DNA of 64,000 nucleotides from Chloroflexota bacterium (GCA_029262675.1 JAJCYW010000012.1:1-64000), one strand, 5' to 3'. Shown: positions 25,869-36,576, counted from the first letter of the stretch. The notes: generated by a model not told the origin, from the sequence alone. Numbers and translations: made by a program.

Positions 25869-26765
25869 ATGAACCTGGCTGAACGGCTTGGCCACGCCGC
25901 AGACGACCGCGTGCTGATCCTGAACGCGGATGACGTTGGTAGCTCCCACGCGTCTAACCTCGCGGCGTTTGAATGCGTCGAACACGGGAGCCTCACGTCG
26001 GCGTCGCTCCTCGTGCCTGCGCCGTGGTTCCCGGAGGCCGCCGTATTTGCGCGCGAGCACCCCGATGCCGACTTCGGCGTCCACCTCACGTTGACGTGCG
26101 AGTACGCCGGCTATCGCTGGCGGCCACTCTCTGACAGACTGACTTCGCCAGGCCTGTACGACGGCGAGGGCTACCAGTGGCGAACGATGGCCGAGGCGCA
26201 GGCTCATGTTTCCGCGGAGGAAGCGGAAGGTGAACTGCGCGCGCAGATCGACGCCGCGATTGCGGCCGACGTGGACGTCACGCACATCGATACGCATATG
26301 GGCACCGTCTTAATGCCGGAGTTCCTCGAAGTCTACGTGTCGCTTGCGCTGGCGTACAAAGTCCCGCTTTTCATCTACCGCGCCGACCCCGAGCGCCTGC
26401 GCCGCACCGGCTTGGGGGATCTACTCGCGGTTCTCACGCCGCAGCTCGAAAGGCTGGACGCCGCCGGTTTCCCGGTACTCGACGGCATCCTGACGAAGAC
26501 GTCCGACCAGCCGCCGGACAAGAAAGAAACCTACGTGCGGGAGCTGTTCGCCAACCTGCGCCCCGGGCTCAGCCACTTCCTGGTCCACCCGACGACGCTC
26601 TCAGCGGAGGTATCAGCGACGACGGCGAGCGCGGCTTCGCGCGTGGCGGACTACGAGCTGTTTCGCGACCGGCGGATGGCCGCCCTGATGGACGAGCTCG
26701 GGATCAAGACCACCACCTACCGCGAGCTCCGCGACGCCTATCGTGCAGGGAACCTGCGAGCCTAG
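25869..26765 (+). CDS. ChbG/HpnK (YdjC-like) carbohydrate deacetylase
   Basis: LILNADDVGSSHASN, FGVHLTLT, THIDTHMGT. Confidence 0.92.
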   Translation: MNLAERLGHAADDRVLILNADDVGSSHASNLAAFECVEHGSLTSASLLVPAPWFPEAAVFAREHPDADFGVHLTLTCEYAGYRWRPLSDRLTSPGLYDGEGYQWRTMAEAQAHVSAEEAEGELRAQIDAAIAADVDVTHIDTHMGTVLMPEFLEVYVSLALAYKVPLFIYRADPERLRRTGLGDLLAVLTPQLERLDAAGFPVLDGILTKTSDQPPDKKETYVRELFANLRPGLSHFLVHPTTLSAEVSATTASAASRVADYELFRDRRMAALMDELGIKTTTYRELRDAYRAGNLRA

Positions 26766-26768
26766 CCG

Positions 26769-27233
26769 ATGCCTGATATGCTCGTCCGCCTCTACGACCT
26801 GCCGGATCCCGCACAATACGACGCGCAGGCGGCCAACGCAGGCATCGAGATCCGGCGGCTGGAGCCGTGGGAGCGGTCCGCGTTCCGCCGCTTCATTGAG
26901 GATGAGTTCGACACCCGATGGGCGGACGAAGCGGAGCCGGCGCTCGATAGGCAACCGGTGACCGCCTTCGTCGCGGTCGCCGGAGACGTGATCGTCGGGT
27001 TCGCCGCGTATGAGTGCACGCGGAGGGGTTATTTCGGCCCGACAGGCGTGCGGCCAGATCTGCAAGGCCGCGGCATCGGCGCGGCGTTGCTGCTGCGCTG
27101 CCTACAAGCGATGGCCGAGCTCGGCTACGCCTACACCGTCATCGGCGGCGTGGTGGAGGCAGTGGACTTCTACGAGAATGTATGCGGCGCGTTCGTCATA
27201 CCTGGCAGCGAGCGCGGCATCTACCGAAGCTAA
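26769..27233 (+). CDS. GNAT-family N-acetyltransferase
   Basis: YFGPTGVRPDLQGRGIGAALLLRCLQAM. Confidence 0.9.
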   Translation: MPDMLVRLYDLPDPAQYDAQAANAGIEIRRLEPWERSAFRRFIEDEFDTRWADEAEPALDRQPVTAFVAVAGDVIVGFAAYECTRRGYFGPTGVRPDLQGRGIGAALLLRCLQAMAELGYAYTVIGGVVEAVDFYENVCGAFVIPGSERGIYRS

Positions 27234-27366
27234 ACACAGGGCGTTCGGCTCACACCAAGTAGCCGCGTGCGGCGGCGTTCAACTACAATGACCTGGATTC
27301 TGCAGGTGGACACCTTATGAGACGAGTGCGAACAGATAGCCAGACCATAGGCGCGAGACACGGCTC

Positions 27367-28680
27367 GTGACGGCGAAGCTCGCCGTTGTCGGCACGGGGC
27401 GCTCGGGCGCCGTCACGGCGGCCTGCCTGGCCGACCTGGGCCACACCGTCTGTGCGTTTGACGTCAACGCCGACCTGATCGCGCGGCTGGAAGCCGGCTC
27501 GGCCCCATTCGTCGAACCACAACTCGATGACGTCATCAAACGCAACATGGAGGCCGGCCGCCTCACGTTCACGACAGACGCCGCGACCGCGATTAGCCCG
27601 GCAGACGCCGTACTGCTCTGCCTGCCGACGCCGGCATCCGATGACGGGACATCCGATCTTTCCGCTTTATATGCCGGCGTCGACAGCATCTCGGCGCACC
27701 TCGCGCCGGACGCCGTACTGATCACTCGCAGCACGGTTCCTGTTGGAACCAACGCCGCCCTCCAAGAGCGGCTGCGCGGTCTCGCGGCCGGCGGACAACA
27801 CGACGTCGTCTCCAATCCTGAGTTCTTGCGTGAAGGCCGCGCGGTGGACGACTTCATGACACCTGACCGGATCGTAATCGGCGCGGTGTCGGAGGCCGCG
27901 CGTAAACGGGTCGCCGGGTACTACGCAGCCATCGAGTGCCCCATGGTGCTCACTGATCTTGAGACGGCGGAGTTGGCGAAGTACGCGGCCAACGCCTATC
28001 TGGCGGCCAGCGTCAGCTTCATCAACGAGATCGCAAACATCTGTGAGCGCACCGGCGCCGACATCTCGCAGGTCGCTCAGGCACTCGCACTCGACCACCG
28101 GATCGGCCCGGACGCCTATCTGATGCCCGGCATCGGCTACGGAGGCAGCTGCCTTCCGAAAGACCTCAGCGCCCTGATCAGCACCGCGGAGCAGCACGGC
28201 TACACAGCCCACCTGCTATCGGCCGTTTCCGACGTCAACGAGCGTCAACCAGCATGGGTCGTAGAACAGCTAAGGGGGTCGGTCTCCCGGCTGGAGCAGG
28301 CGAAGGTCGCCGTGCTCGGCATTAGCTTCAAGGGCGGCACGTTCGACGCGCGTAGCTCGCCGGCGCTCGCGACGATGCGTCTGTTGCAGCAGGCCGGCGT
28401 CGCCGTGCGCGCGTACGATCCGTTTGCCGACGACGCGACGGAGGCGCTGGTCAAAGGCTTCGCCACGCTGCATCCGGACGCCTACGCCGCGGCCGAGGGC
28501 TGCGTTGCCGTCGTCATCGCGACCGACCACCGCGAGTTTTCCGACCTCAACTTGGCCCGGCTAGGCCGGTTGATGCAGACCCGCCTTTTCGTCGACGGCC
28601 GCAACCTCTTTGACCCTGAAGCCGTACTTCAGGCTGGATTCTCGTACGTGGGAGTCGGCCGGGCACACAGGGGCGACTGA
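27367..28680 (+). CDS. UDP-glucose/GDP-mannose dehydrogenase family protein
   Basis: VVGTGRSGAVTAACLADLGHTV, STVPVGTN, GIGYGGSCLPKDLSAL. Confidence 0.95.
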   Translation: MTAKLAVVGTGRSGAVTAACLADLGHTVCAFDVNADLIARLEAGSAPFVEPQLDDVIKRNMEAGRLTFTTDAATAISPADAVLLCLPTPASDDGTSDLSALYAGVDSISAHLAPDAVLITRSTVPVGTNAALQERLRGLAAGGQHDVVSNPEFLREGRAVDDFMTPDRIVIGAVSEAARKRVAGYYAAIECPMVLTDLETAELAKYAANAYLAASVSFINEIANICERTGADISQVAQALALDHRIGPDAYLMPGIGYGGSCLPKDLSALISTAEQHGYTAHLLSAVSDVNERQPAWVVEQLRGSVSRLEQAKVAVLGISFKGGTFDARSSPALATMRLLQQAGVAVRAYDPFADDATEALVKGFATLHPDAYAAAEGCVAVVIATDHREFSDLNLARLGRLMQTRLFVDGRNLFDPEAVLQAGFSYVGVGRAHRGD

Positions 28681-28691
28681 GGCATTCGCCT

Positions 28692-31481
28692 ATGCAGTCG
28701 TCCGCGCCCGACAGCCCCACACGCCTAACGCAGCTCTACCAGGCGGTCCGTAGCCTGCTGCCAGAGCGACCGCTACGGTCTGTCAGGCTTTGGCTGATCG
28801 TCCTGGTCAACATTGCGCTGATTGCGCTGTACTTCTGGAGCCGAGGCGGCGCGACGACGGATATCCGCATCGAAGCGCAGGGGAACGACTACCGCGCATT
28901 CGTCGACGGTGAACTCGTTGCGGAGGGCACGTTCAGAGGCCCGACGGAAGGCGGCATCGGTCTCCGCCTTGTCACGAATTACCGCCTGCCGGCGCTGCCG
29001 AAACCGTTCGGCTACGACAGCGTGCGCGTCACGGAGATCGGCACGAACGAGGTGCTCTTCGAGGACGATTTCGAGGGCGGCTTCTCGCCGCTCCTCGCCG
29101 ACGGGAAGGGCGAGTGGTCGTCAGAAGACGGGGCATTAACGACAACGAGCAACAGGTCGATCTCGACCGGGTTTCAGGAATGGGGCGACTACGTATTCCA
29201 AGCGAAGCTCAAGAACATCACAGAGGCGACGATCTACGTCCGCCTGCAGGACCTCAATAACGCCGTCGTGCTTGGCATCGGGCAGTTCCGCGGCTTCGGC
29301 GGCATCGTGCTCGCTCGATTGGAAGACGGGGTATCGGTGGAGCGAATCGAGAGCCCGCGTATCGAGCTCGATCGCGGTGAGTCGATCCAGTCGATCACGG
29401 CGATGCTCCTTCGGCCGTACCCCTATGCGCTGCTGGTGTTCGCCGCGCTGATCGCTGTCGTCTTCGTTGTCCGAGTGGGAGCGCTCGAACGGCGGGTCGC
29501 TTCGTTCAGCGCGACGATGTCGGAGGTCGCGCCTGCGATAGCGATCGGACTAGCCGCGGGTTCGTTGGTCTTACTGTGGTACCTCCTCTACGTCGTCGGC
29601 GAAGCGATCCCCCACGTGCCCGACTCGGTGGCGTACACCTTCCAGGCGAAGATCTTCGCGTCTTTCCGGTTCGCTGGGGACGCACCGCCGTTACGTGAGA
29701 GCTTTTCGATCTTCAACCCACATATGTTCCAGGTGGTTGATGGGCGCTGGTTCAGTCATTATCCGTTCGGCCATCCAATGTTTCTGGCTATCGGAGAGTT
29801 CTTTGGCGTGATCTGGCTGGTGCCGCCCATCCTCGGCGCCGCATGTATCGCGCTCACCTACGCGATAGGCAAACGACTCTACAGCTCCTCAACAGGGCTG
29901 ATCGCGGCTGCATTGCTGTTGTCGTCGCCGTTCTTCCTGATGACGGCCAGCAACTTCATGTCGCACAACACGGCGGCCTTCACTCTCCTGGCCGCGCTCC
30001 TGCTAATCACGTGGCAGACGAAGCGCAAGTACATCGCCATGTTCGTCGCGGGCGCGTTTATCGGCCTGCTCTTTAACATCCGGCCGTTCACGGCCGTCGC
30101 GTTCATGCCGGTTCTTGGCCTGTTCATGGCGTATGAACTGGTGCGCGCCCGCGCGGGCCGGCTGCGGCTCCTTCTCGAAGACCTCTCGTTCGCGGCTGCA
30201 GCCCTGCTCATGCTCGGCGCGCACTTCTTCTACAACCGCATGACGACGGGCGACTTCAACACCACCGCGTACGAGGCGCAGGGAACATTTACGGACGACT
30301 TCGTCGGCTTCGGTGGCTTGCACTCCGTGACGCTAGGCATCCAGAACGAGCAGGAGCTGCTGTCGTTGTTGCTGCTGGTCGCGAACGGGTGGCCGTTGGT
30401 GATCGGCCTGCTCGTCGCGGCGTTCCCGTTCCTGCTCGGCACGAAGAACAAGTGGGACTACTTTCTCGGCGCGTCGTTCCTCGCGATCGTGAGCGCGCCG
30501 ATCTTCTACCGCAATTCGGCCATCATGCACGGGCCACGCTTCTGGTACGAAGGGTTGCCGTTTCTGATCCTGCTCACGGCGCGCGGCTTCCAGACGCTGA
30601 AGGACGCCGCGATTGATGCCGGCGACACGCTCGCGTGCCGATTCAGGAAGAACACGATCATCTCGTCGTCCGCCGGCGCGACGTTCGCTGTGTACGGAGG
30701 TGTCGTTATCCTGATCCTCTTCAGCACCACGGGCTGGCTCTTTGGCCAACGCGACATGTGGACCGGCACGGGGGTGCTGAATTTCACGCCAAACAACGCG
30801 TCACAGCTGGAAGGCTTCAACTTCACCGACCGCAGGCTGCCGGACAAGGCGGAGGAGTTGAACATCGAAGACGCGCTGATCCTGGTAGAATCGTGCCCGC
30901 ATTGGTGGTGTTTCGGCAGCGTGTTCTGGCTGAACGATCCGGACCTGGACGGCGACATCGTTTGGGCGGAGCTGCAAGAGACGGAAGACGACATCGAGTT
31001 GCTTGAACTCTATAAGGGTCGCCAACTCTACGTGGCCAGTTACGGGTTCAACACCATCGAACCGATCAGCGAAGAGCAGATCGTCCAGAGAGTTGAAGAG
31101 AAGTTGGCCGAGGCCAAGGAGCCGCAAGAGCCCGTAGATCCCCGCACGCCCAGCGAGCGCGACGCGATCCGGCGAGCCGATCTGGAAACAGCTCGAGCCG
31201 CTTTAGAAGTATACGCGCAAGAAAACGCCACGTATCCAGTTACGGGCAACGGTGTGCAGACGCTTTGCGCGTATACCACACTGGACGCCGGATGTGCTCT
31301 GGCCGTCACATCCGCCGACCCGCTCGGAGCGGCGATTACGAACGGGTACTGGCTACGGTCGAATGGCACGAGTTACGTCCTCATCGCTCTGCAGGAGGTG
31401 GAGACTACAGAACCAAGCGCCTGTCCTGACGACTTGCAGTTCGGCCAATCCCGCTACTGCGTGGTGGGTGAGTTGCCGTGA
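28692..31481 (+). CDS. GT39-like multi-pass membrane glycosyltransferase with LamG-like N-terminal and pseudopilin-like C-terminal segments
   Basis: 929 aa; TM core LWYLLYVVGEAIPHVPDSVAYTFQAKIF; extracytoplasmic N-terminal beta-rich segment; C-terminal RADLETARAALEVYAQENATYPVTG. Confidence 0.75.
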   Translation: MQSSAPDSPTRLTQLYQAVRSLLPERPLRSVRLWLIVLVNIALIALYFWSRGGATTDIRIEAQGNDYRAFVDGELVAEGTFRGPTEGGIGLRLVTNYRLPALPKPFGYDSVRVTEIGTNEVLFEDDFEGGFSPLLADGKGEWSSEDGALTTTSNRSISTGFQEWGDYVFQAKLKNITEATIYVRLQDLNNAVVLGIGQFRGFGGIVLARLEDGVSVERIESPRIELDRGESIQSITAMLLRPYPYALLVFAALIAVVFVVRVGALERRVASFSATMSEVAPAIAIGLAAGSLVLLWYLLYVVGEAIPHVPDSVAYTFQAKIFASFRFAGDAPPLRESFSIFNPHMFQVVDGRWFSHYPFGHPMFLAIGEFFGVIWLVPPILGAACIALTYAIGKRLYSSSTGLIAAALLLSSPFFLMTASNFMSHNTAAFTLLAALLLITWQTKRKYIAMFVAGAFIGLLFNIRPFTAVAFMPVLGLFMAYELVRARAGRLRLLLEDLSFAAAALLMLGAHFFYNRMTTGDFNTTAYEAQGTFTDDFVGFGGLHSVTLGIQNEQELLSLLLLVANGWPLVIGLLVAAFPFLLGTKNKWDYFLGASFLAIVSAPIFYRNSAIMHGPRFWYEGLPFLILLTARGFQTLKDAAIDAGDTLACRFRKNTIISSSAGATFAVYGGVVILILFSTTGWLFGQRDMWTGTGVLNFTPNNASQLEGFNFTDRRLPDKAEELNIEDALILVESCPHWWCFGSVFWLNDPDLDGDIVWAELQETEDDIELLELYKGRQLYVASYGFNTIEPISEEQIVQRVEEKLAEAKEPQEPVDPRTPSERDAIRRADLETARAALEVYAQENATYPVTGNGVQTLCAYTTLDAGCALAVTSADPLGAAITNGYWLRSNGTSYVLIALQEVETTEPSACPDDLQFGQSRYCVVGELP

Positions 31482-32428
31482 CGAGGAGCCTCGTCACCGG
31501 CGCTGCAGGATTCATCGGATCGCACGTCGTCGACCGCCTGCTAGAGCTGAACCGTGAGGTCGTCGGCGTCGATTGCTTCACGGATGGCTACGCTCGTGTC
31601 CTAAAGGAGAGGAACCTAGCCGACACGAAAGATAACCAGCGCTTTCGCTTCGTCGATGGCGATCTACTGGACATCGACCTGCGGGACCTGCTGACAGGCA
31701 TTGAGCACGTGTTCCACCTGGCCGGCCAGGCCGGCGTCCGGCCGAGCTGGGGAGAGCACTTCGCCGTCTATCTACGAAACAACATCGCCGCCACACAGCG
31801 CTTGCTGGAAGCCGTGAAGGGTACGGCCGTCGAAACGTTCGTCTTCTCCTCGTCGTCGTCTGTGTACGGCGATGCCAGAGAGTTCCCGGTCTCGGAGTCG
31901 GCGTTGCCACAGCCTGTCTCGCCGTATGGCGTCACGAAGCTGGCGGCCGAACACCTCTGCGGGCTCTACCGCAAGAACTACGCGGTTCCCTGCGTCTCTC
32001 TGCGCTACTTCACGGCGTACGGTCCTCGCCAGCGGCCGGAGATGGCGATACAACGGTTCCTCTCCGCCGCCGCAACGGGCGAAGAGGTGACGATCTACGG
32101 GGACGGCTCGCAGACACGCGACTTTACGTTCGTAGACGACGTAGTTGAGGCGAACGTGCTGGCGATGGCGGCTCCGGAAGGCGACCGCATCTACAACGTC
32201 TGCGGCGGCTCCCGCGTCAGCCTGAGCGAGATGATCGACATCGTTGAGGACACCACCGGCAAGCCCCTCCGCCGCCGCCACGTGCCGCCAGCCGAGGGCG
32301 ACGCGCTCCACACGCTAGGCGACAACACGCTCGCGCGGAAGGAACTGGGCTTCGCCCCGCGGACGCAGCTTGCCACTGGCATCGCAGAACAGTGGCGATG
32401 GCTGACGGAGGCCGGCGCGACCGACTAG
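31478..32428 (+). CDS. NAD-dependent epimerase/dehydratase
   Basis: LVTGAAGFIGSHVVDRLLE, YGVTKLAAEHLC; ATG/GTG-type overlap with the previous gene. Confidence 0.93.
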   Translation: MTRSLVTGAAGFIGSHVVDRLLELNREVVGVDCFTDGYARVLKERNLADTKDNQRFRFVDGDLLDIDLRDLLTGIEHVFHLAGQAGVRPSWGEHFAVYLRNNIAATQRLLEAVKGTAVETFVFSSSSSVYGDAREFPVSESALPQPVSPYGVTKLAAEHLCGLYRKNYAVPCVSLRYFTAYGPRQRPEMAIQRFLSAAATGEEVTIYGDGSQTRDFTFVDDVVEANVLAMAAPEGDRIYNVCGGSRVSLSEMIDIVEDTTGKPLRRRHVPPAEGDALHTLGDNTLARKELGFAPRTQLATGIAEQWRWLTEAGATD

Positions 32429-32434
32429 CCCACG

Positions 32435-33493
32435 CTAAGTATCGATAACCGGTGCGGCTGCCACAGTCTCACCCCTGCCACGGATCGCGTTGATCAGCAT
32501 CCGTTCGCCGGACAGTTGATCGTAGACGAAACAGCCCCCGATCAAGAGCAGGTCGATCGCCGTCGCCCAGAACCGCGCGGCGATTGAAATCGCGACCGCC
32601 AGCTCCACCGGCATCGTCGTCTGGAGCACGGCGACGATCACGCCCTCCCGCACGCCGAGCCCCGCAGGGGCGAACACGCTGATCATGCCAAGGACAGCCG
32701 CGAGTCCATAGACGCCCACAGCGAGCGGCAGGTAGCGCACCGAGTAATCCGTAATGGACACGATCAGCAGATAAAACCCAAGGCCATTCAGAACAAATGC
32801 CAGCGCATAGAGCATCGTCGCGCCGCCGACGAGTCGCGAAGGCAGCAACCAATCGAGCTCGCCCGCATCCCGTCCAGCGATGCGCGTGCCGAACCGCAGC
32901 AGGCGGCGAAGTACTGTCGGGTGCAGCGCCACCGCACCGCCTACGACCAGCACCGGTAGCGCCAGATACGGCAGCACGCTCTCCGATTCCACGGCGAGGG
33001 TTGGCACCAGCGTCACGGTCGCCAGCGCGGCGCCGGCTACCAGCAGCAGCGCGCTCTCGTAGACAATGCTGCCAACGAGCGCCTGCGACGAAACGCCGAG
33101 AGAACGGCCGAGAAAGAACCTGCCGACGACGTACGCCACCTTCCCCGGGATGTATCGCCCCGCCCACGAGTAGAGGAAGGTCTTAACGAGCGCCGTACTG
33201 TAATCGCCGCCACTGCCGGACATGTGGCGGACGATGACGGGCCACGTCAGCGCCAGCACGAGCACGCCCGCCAGGCCGGGCACCAACGATACGGCCAGTA
33301 ACACGGGCCGCACGTGGAGCTCTTCCGACTGCAAGCTGTCCCAGTTGGAAACCAGCGTCCACCCAAGGAAGAACAGTGTCGCGCCGATAACGCTGAAGAC
33401 GATCAGAGGCCTGGCGACTGCGAGGAGTGCGGAGGTGCGCGCGCGTGGCCCCATATCGGAAGTCAAACGTATCGCCTGCTCACAGCCGAGCAT
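32435..33493 (-). CDS. lysylphosphatidylglycerol synthase TM-region / flippase-like membrane protein
   Basis: FLYSWAGRYIPGKVAYVVGRFFLGR; FAPAGLGVREGVIVAVL. Confidence 0.85.
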   Translation of the reverse strand: MLGCEQAIRLTSDMGPRARTSALLAVARPLIVFSVIGATLFFLGWTLVSNWDSLQSEELHVRPVLLAVSLVPGLAGVLVLALTWPVIVRHMSGSGGDYSTALVKTFLYSWAGRYIPGKVAYVVGRFFLGRSLGVSSQALVGSIVYESALLLVAGAALATVTLVPTLAVESESVLPYLALPVLVVGGAVALHPTVLRRLLRFGTRIAGRDAGELDWLLPSRLVGGATMLYALAFVLNGLGFYLLIVSITDYSVRYLPLAVGVYGLAAVLGMISVFAPAGLGVREGVIVAVLQTTMPVELAVAISIAARFWATAIDLLLIGGCFVYDQLSGERMLINAIRGRGETVAAAPVIDT

Positions 33494-33655
33494 ACCATAG
33501 AAGCCACATCACAAAGGCGATGCGGCGCTTGTGCAAACTGCCGTGAGCCGACGCCGTCAGACTTGATCCTAAAGCGGCTGCCAGCTACGGCACATCGCTC
33601 TGCGGTGTGGCTCCAAATTGACAGCGCCGCGAGGATGACCCTACCATGCACGCAC

Positions 33656-34615
33656 ATGGCGGCCCCCAGCCGCCGCAAGGAGGACGCAGACGTGGTCGAA
33701 GCGCATCCGGACGTTCGTGAGGCAGCGGTGAATCCAGAATCCAACAAGCTCGCCGTGACGGTCATCGTCCCTATCTACAACGAAGAGTCGACCGTCGCGT
33801 CGGAGGTGGAGAATATCGACCGTGCGCTCGCGGGGCCCGAGTTCGAACCCGTCGAGATCCTCGTCGTCGACGATGGTTCAACCGATCGCTCCGCCGAACT
33901 CGCCCGCGATGCCGGTGCTACCGTCATCACGCATCCGGTGAACCTGGGCCAGGGCGCGGCGATCAAGACCGGCATTACGAATTCAAAGGCCGACTTCATC
34001 GTCATAATAGACGGTGACGGCACCTATCCGACGGAGGACTTGCCCAAGCTGCTCTCGTTCAGCGCGCAAAGCGGCTGCGAACAGGTCATCGGCGACCGAC
34101 AGAGCGAACAGGGCAGCCTACGCCTGCTGCGAGTGGTTGTAAAGCGCCTGCTGCGCATGTTCGCGGCGTTCCTGAGCGGCCAGGCCGTCGGCGATCTCAA
34201 CTCCGGGATGCGTGTGCTCACCAGAGACGCCGCCGAGCGCTACCTATCGCTGATCCCGGACGGCTTCTCGAACTCGACGACGCTGACGCTCGCATCGCTC
34301 TCCCACCAGGGTCGCATCGCCTTCGTACCGATCGACTACCGGCCACGCGAGATCGGCACCTCCAAGTTCCGCCCCGTAGGCGACACATACAACATGATCC
34401 TCACCGTCATTCGTATGGTGATGTATGTCGATCCGCTACGCGTGTTGTTGCCGGTCGCGTTTCTATTTCTCGCCGGTGGCGTTGGCAAGAGCGTGTCGGA
34501 CGCGATTCGATTCGACCTCCACATCACAACATCCTCCGTCCTGCTCATGATGACGGCGATCCAAATCGGCGCCATCGCACTGATTGCAGACCTGATCGTC
34601 CGGCGCACACGCTAA
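33656..34615 (+). CDS. glycosyltransferase family 2
   Basis: VTVIVPIYNEESTVASEVENID, VDDGSTDRSAELA, NLGQGAAIKTGI, DGDGTYP; ATG 33656 chosen within ORF 33314..34615. Confidence 0.92.
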   Translation: MAAPSRRKEDADVVEAHPDVREAAVNPESNKLAVTVIVPIYNEESTVASEVENIDRALAGPEFEPVEILVVDDGSTDRSAELARDAGATVITHPVNLGQGAAIKTGITNSKADFIVIIDGDGTYPTEDLPKLLSFSAQSGCEQVIGDRQSEQGSLRLLRVVVKRLLRMFAAFLSGQAVGDLNSGMRVLTRDAAERYLSLIPDGFSNSTTLTLASLSHQGRIAFVPIDYRPREIGTSKFRPVGDTYNMILTVIRMVMYVDPLRVLLPVAFLFLAGGVGKSVSDAIRFDLHITTSSVLLMMTAIQIGAIALIADLIVRRTR

Positions 34616-34619
34616 GCCG

Positions 34620-35831
34620 ATGACGACACCCGTATACCGGCGCTCGGTTCTGATGGTCGCGCCAGGCCCCTTTTTCGTCGACCGGGGCTTCGGCGTCGCT
34701 GTGTACGAGCAGTCGCGTGCGCTATCCAAGCGAGGCATACGGGTGGAGGTGGTCTGTTACTCCAGCGGACGCGACCTACCTGACGTGCGGATTCACCGCG
34801 CCTGGCGTTTTCCGGGCTACGACGCGACCAAGATCGGGCCTTCGTTGATCAGACTGCCACACTGGCTACTCCTGCTACTGAGGACGTTCCTGGTGGCGAA
34901 ACGGACACGTCCAAATGTGCTACACGGTCATCTCCACGAGGGCGCATTGATCTGCGCATTCGTCTCTCGTCTGTTGGGCATTCCGTGGGTATTCGACGTC
35001 CAGGGGAGTATGTCCAAGGAGATGGCAGAGAAGAGCCCGCTGCGCGAGGGATCGCTCGCGTTCAGGACAATCAGCCGGTTCGAGCGCGGGATTGACAAGC
35101 TAGCGCCGCTGCTCCTCGTGAAGTCGAATGCGATGCAGCAGGAGCTGGTCGACCGCTTCGGCGTGGATGCAACGCGGATACGATGCGTCATGGATGGAGC
35201 CGACCCGGACGTGTTCGCGCCGCGCGAAGCCGACGTGGCATTACGAGCCGAGCTGGGCATAGATGCAAGCGCTGTCGTCGTTGGCTACCTCGGCCTGCTG
35301 AACAAGCAGCAGGGCATTGACCGCGTGCTCAACGCCGCGCCGGCGGTGCTCGCTCGTCACCCCGATTGCCACTTCCTCGTGATGGGGTTTCCCGTCGAAG
35401 ATGCACAGAAGCTCGCAGACGATCTGGGAATCCGGGACCACGTCACCTTCACGGGCGCGCTCGACTATCAAAGGGCGCCGGCCCACCTCGCGCTGGTCGA
35501 CCTCGCCGTTGCCCCAAAGCTCAGCGAAACGGAGGGGAACGGGAAGCTCTACAACTACATGAGCATGGCGCTGCCGGTCGTGGCCATGGACATTCCAAGC
35601 AATCGCCAGCTGCTGGGCGATGACGCCTACTACGTCGAGCACGATAGCCCGCAAGCATTCGCGGACGGAATTGACTTGGCGATCCGGTCTCGTGTCGAGT
35701 GGCCCGAACGCGGCCGACTCCTGCGCACGCGCATCCAGCAAGACCTGAGCTGGGACGCAGTGGCCAGCCGAATCGTCGCAGCGTATACCGAGGTAGCACC
35801 GGACGCTTTCGGAGAAACCGCCCGTGTGTAA
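34620..35831 (+). CDS. glycosyltransferase family 4
   Basis: DRGFGVAVYEQSRALSKRGIRVEVVC, VVGYLGLLNKQQGIDRVL, KLSETEGNGKLYNYMSMALPVVA. Confidence 0.92.
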   Translation: MTTPVYRRSVLMVAPGPFFVDRGFGVAVYEQSRALSKRGIRVEVVCYSSGRDLPDVRIHRAWRFPGYDATKIGPSLIRLPHWLLLLLRTFLVAKRTRPNVLHGHLHEGALICAFVSRLLGIPWVFDVQGSMSKEMAEKSPLREGSLAFRTISRFERGIDKLAPLLLVKSNAMQQELVDRFGVDATRIRCVMDGADPDVFAPREADVALRAELGIDASAVVVGYLGLLNKQQGIDRVLNAAPAVLARHPDCHFLVMGFPVEDAQKLADDLGIRDHVTFTGALDYQRAPAHLALVDLAVAPKLSETEGNGKLYNYMSMALPVVAMDIPSNRQLLGDDAYYVEHDSPQAFADGIDLAIRSRVEWPERGRLLRTRIQQDLSWDAVASRIVAAYTEVAPDAFGETARV

Positions 35832-36552
35832 CCTCTGCCGCAAGTGGCTTACGCTCGACATCATCGACGGGCTCGGAGTCGAACGGTTCTTTGAAGTTGG
35901 AGTAGGCGGCGGCGACGTCCTCATCGCGCTCGGCAACAAGGGGCTACGCGGGGAGGGAATCGACCAGGCGCCCGAAGCTGTTGCGATCTGCGACGAGCGT
36001 ATCAAAAGAGCCGGGCTGAGCGAGCGCGTCTCAGTCCACGTGCAGGATCTGTTCGAGCTACAGAGTGCGACGGAATTCGATCTGGTCATCGCCTTCGAGG
36101 TTCTGGAGCATATCGAGGAAGATCGGGCGGCCCTGCAAACGCTCCACGGCCTGGCGAAATCCAATGGCTACCTGTTGGTATCGGTGCCGGCTCACATGAG
36201 CAAGTGGGGCGCCATCGATGTCTGGGCCGGCCATGTGCGTCGCTATGAGCGTGACGAGTTGGAAGGAAAGATCCGTGATGCCGGCTTCGACGTGCTGCGA
36301 ACCCTGTCGTACGGGTACCCGCTGTTGAACATGACACGGCAGATCAGGAACATGATCTACTCGCGGGAGCTGAAGGATGACGAGTCAACATCTGAAAGGA
36401 CCGAGCGCTCAGGAATCGAGCGGCCGGGCCTGGGTCGCCTTCTCAGGCCTCTGATCCCGCTCTATAGCTGGCTGGTCTTCCAGACCGGAAAGCCGTTCTT
36501 GAACAAGGAGCTAGGCGAGCAGTATCTGATCCTCGCCCGGCGCGCCGACTAG
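35824..36552 (+). CDS. class I SAM-dependent methyltransferase
   Basis: FFEVGVGGGDVLIALGNKGLRGEGID, DLVIAFEVLEHIEED. Confidence 0.9.
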   Translation: MCNLCRKWLTLDIIDGLGVERFFEVGVGGGDVLIALGNKGLRGEGIDQAPEAVAICDERIKRAGLSERVSVHVQDLFELQSATEFDLVIAFEVLEHIEEDRAALQTLHGLAKSNGYLLVSVPAHMSKWGAIDVWAGHVRRYERDELEGKIRDAGFDVLRTLSYGYPLLNMTRQIRNMIYSRELKDDESTSERTERSGIERPGLGRLLRPLIPLYSWLVFQTGKPFLNKELGEQYLILARRAD

Positions 36553-36576
36553 TGATCTGAGAATCCCAGAACGACC

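Noticed and set aside
33841-33860. GTTCGAACCC as a tRNA T-loop
   Set aside because: Lies inside the GT2 coding sequence (EFEPVEI) with no cloverleaf context.
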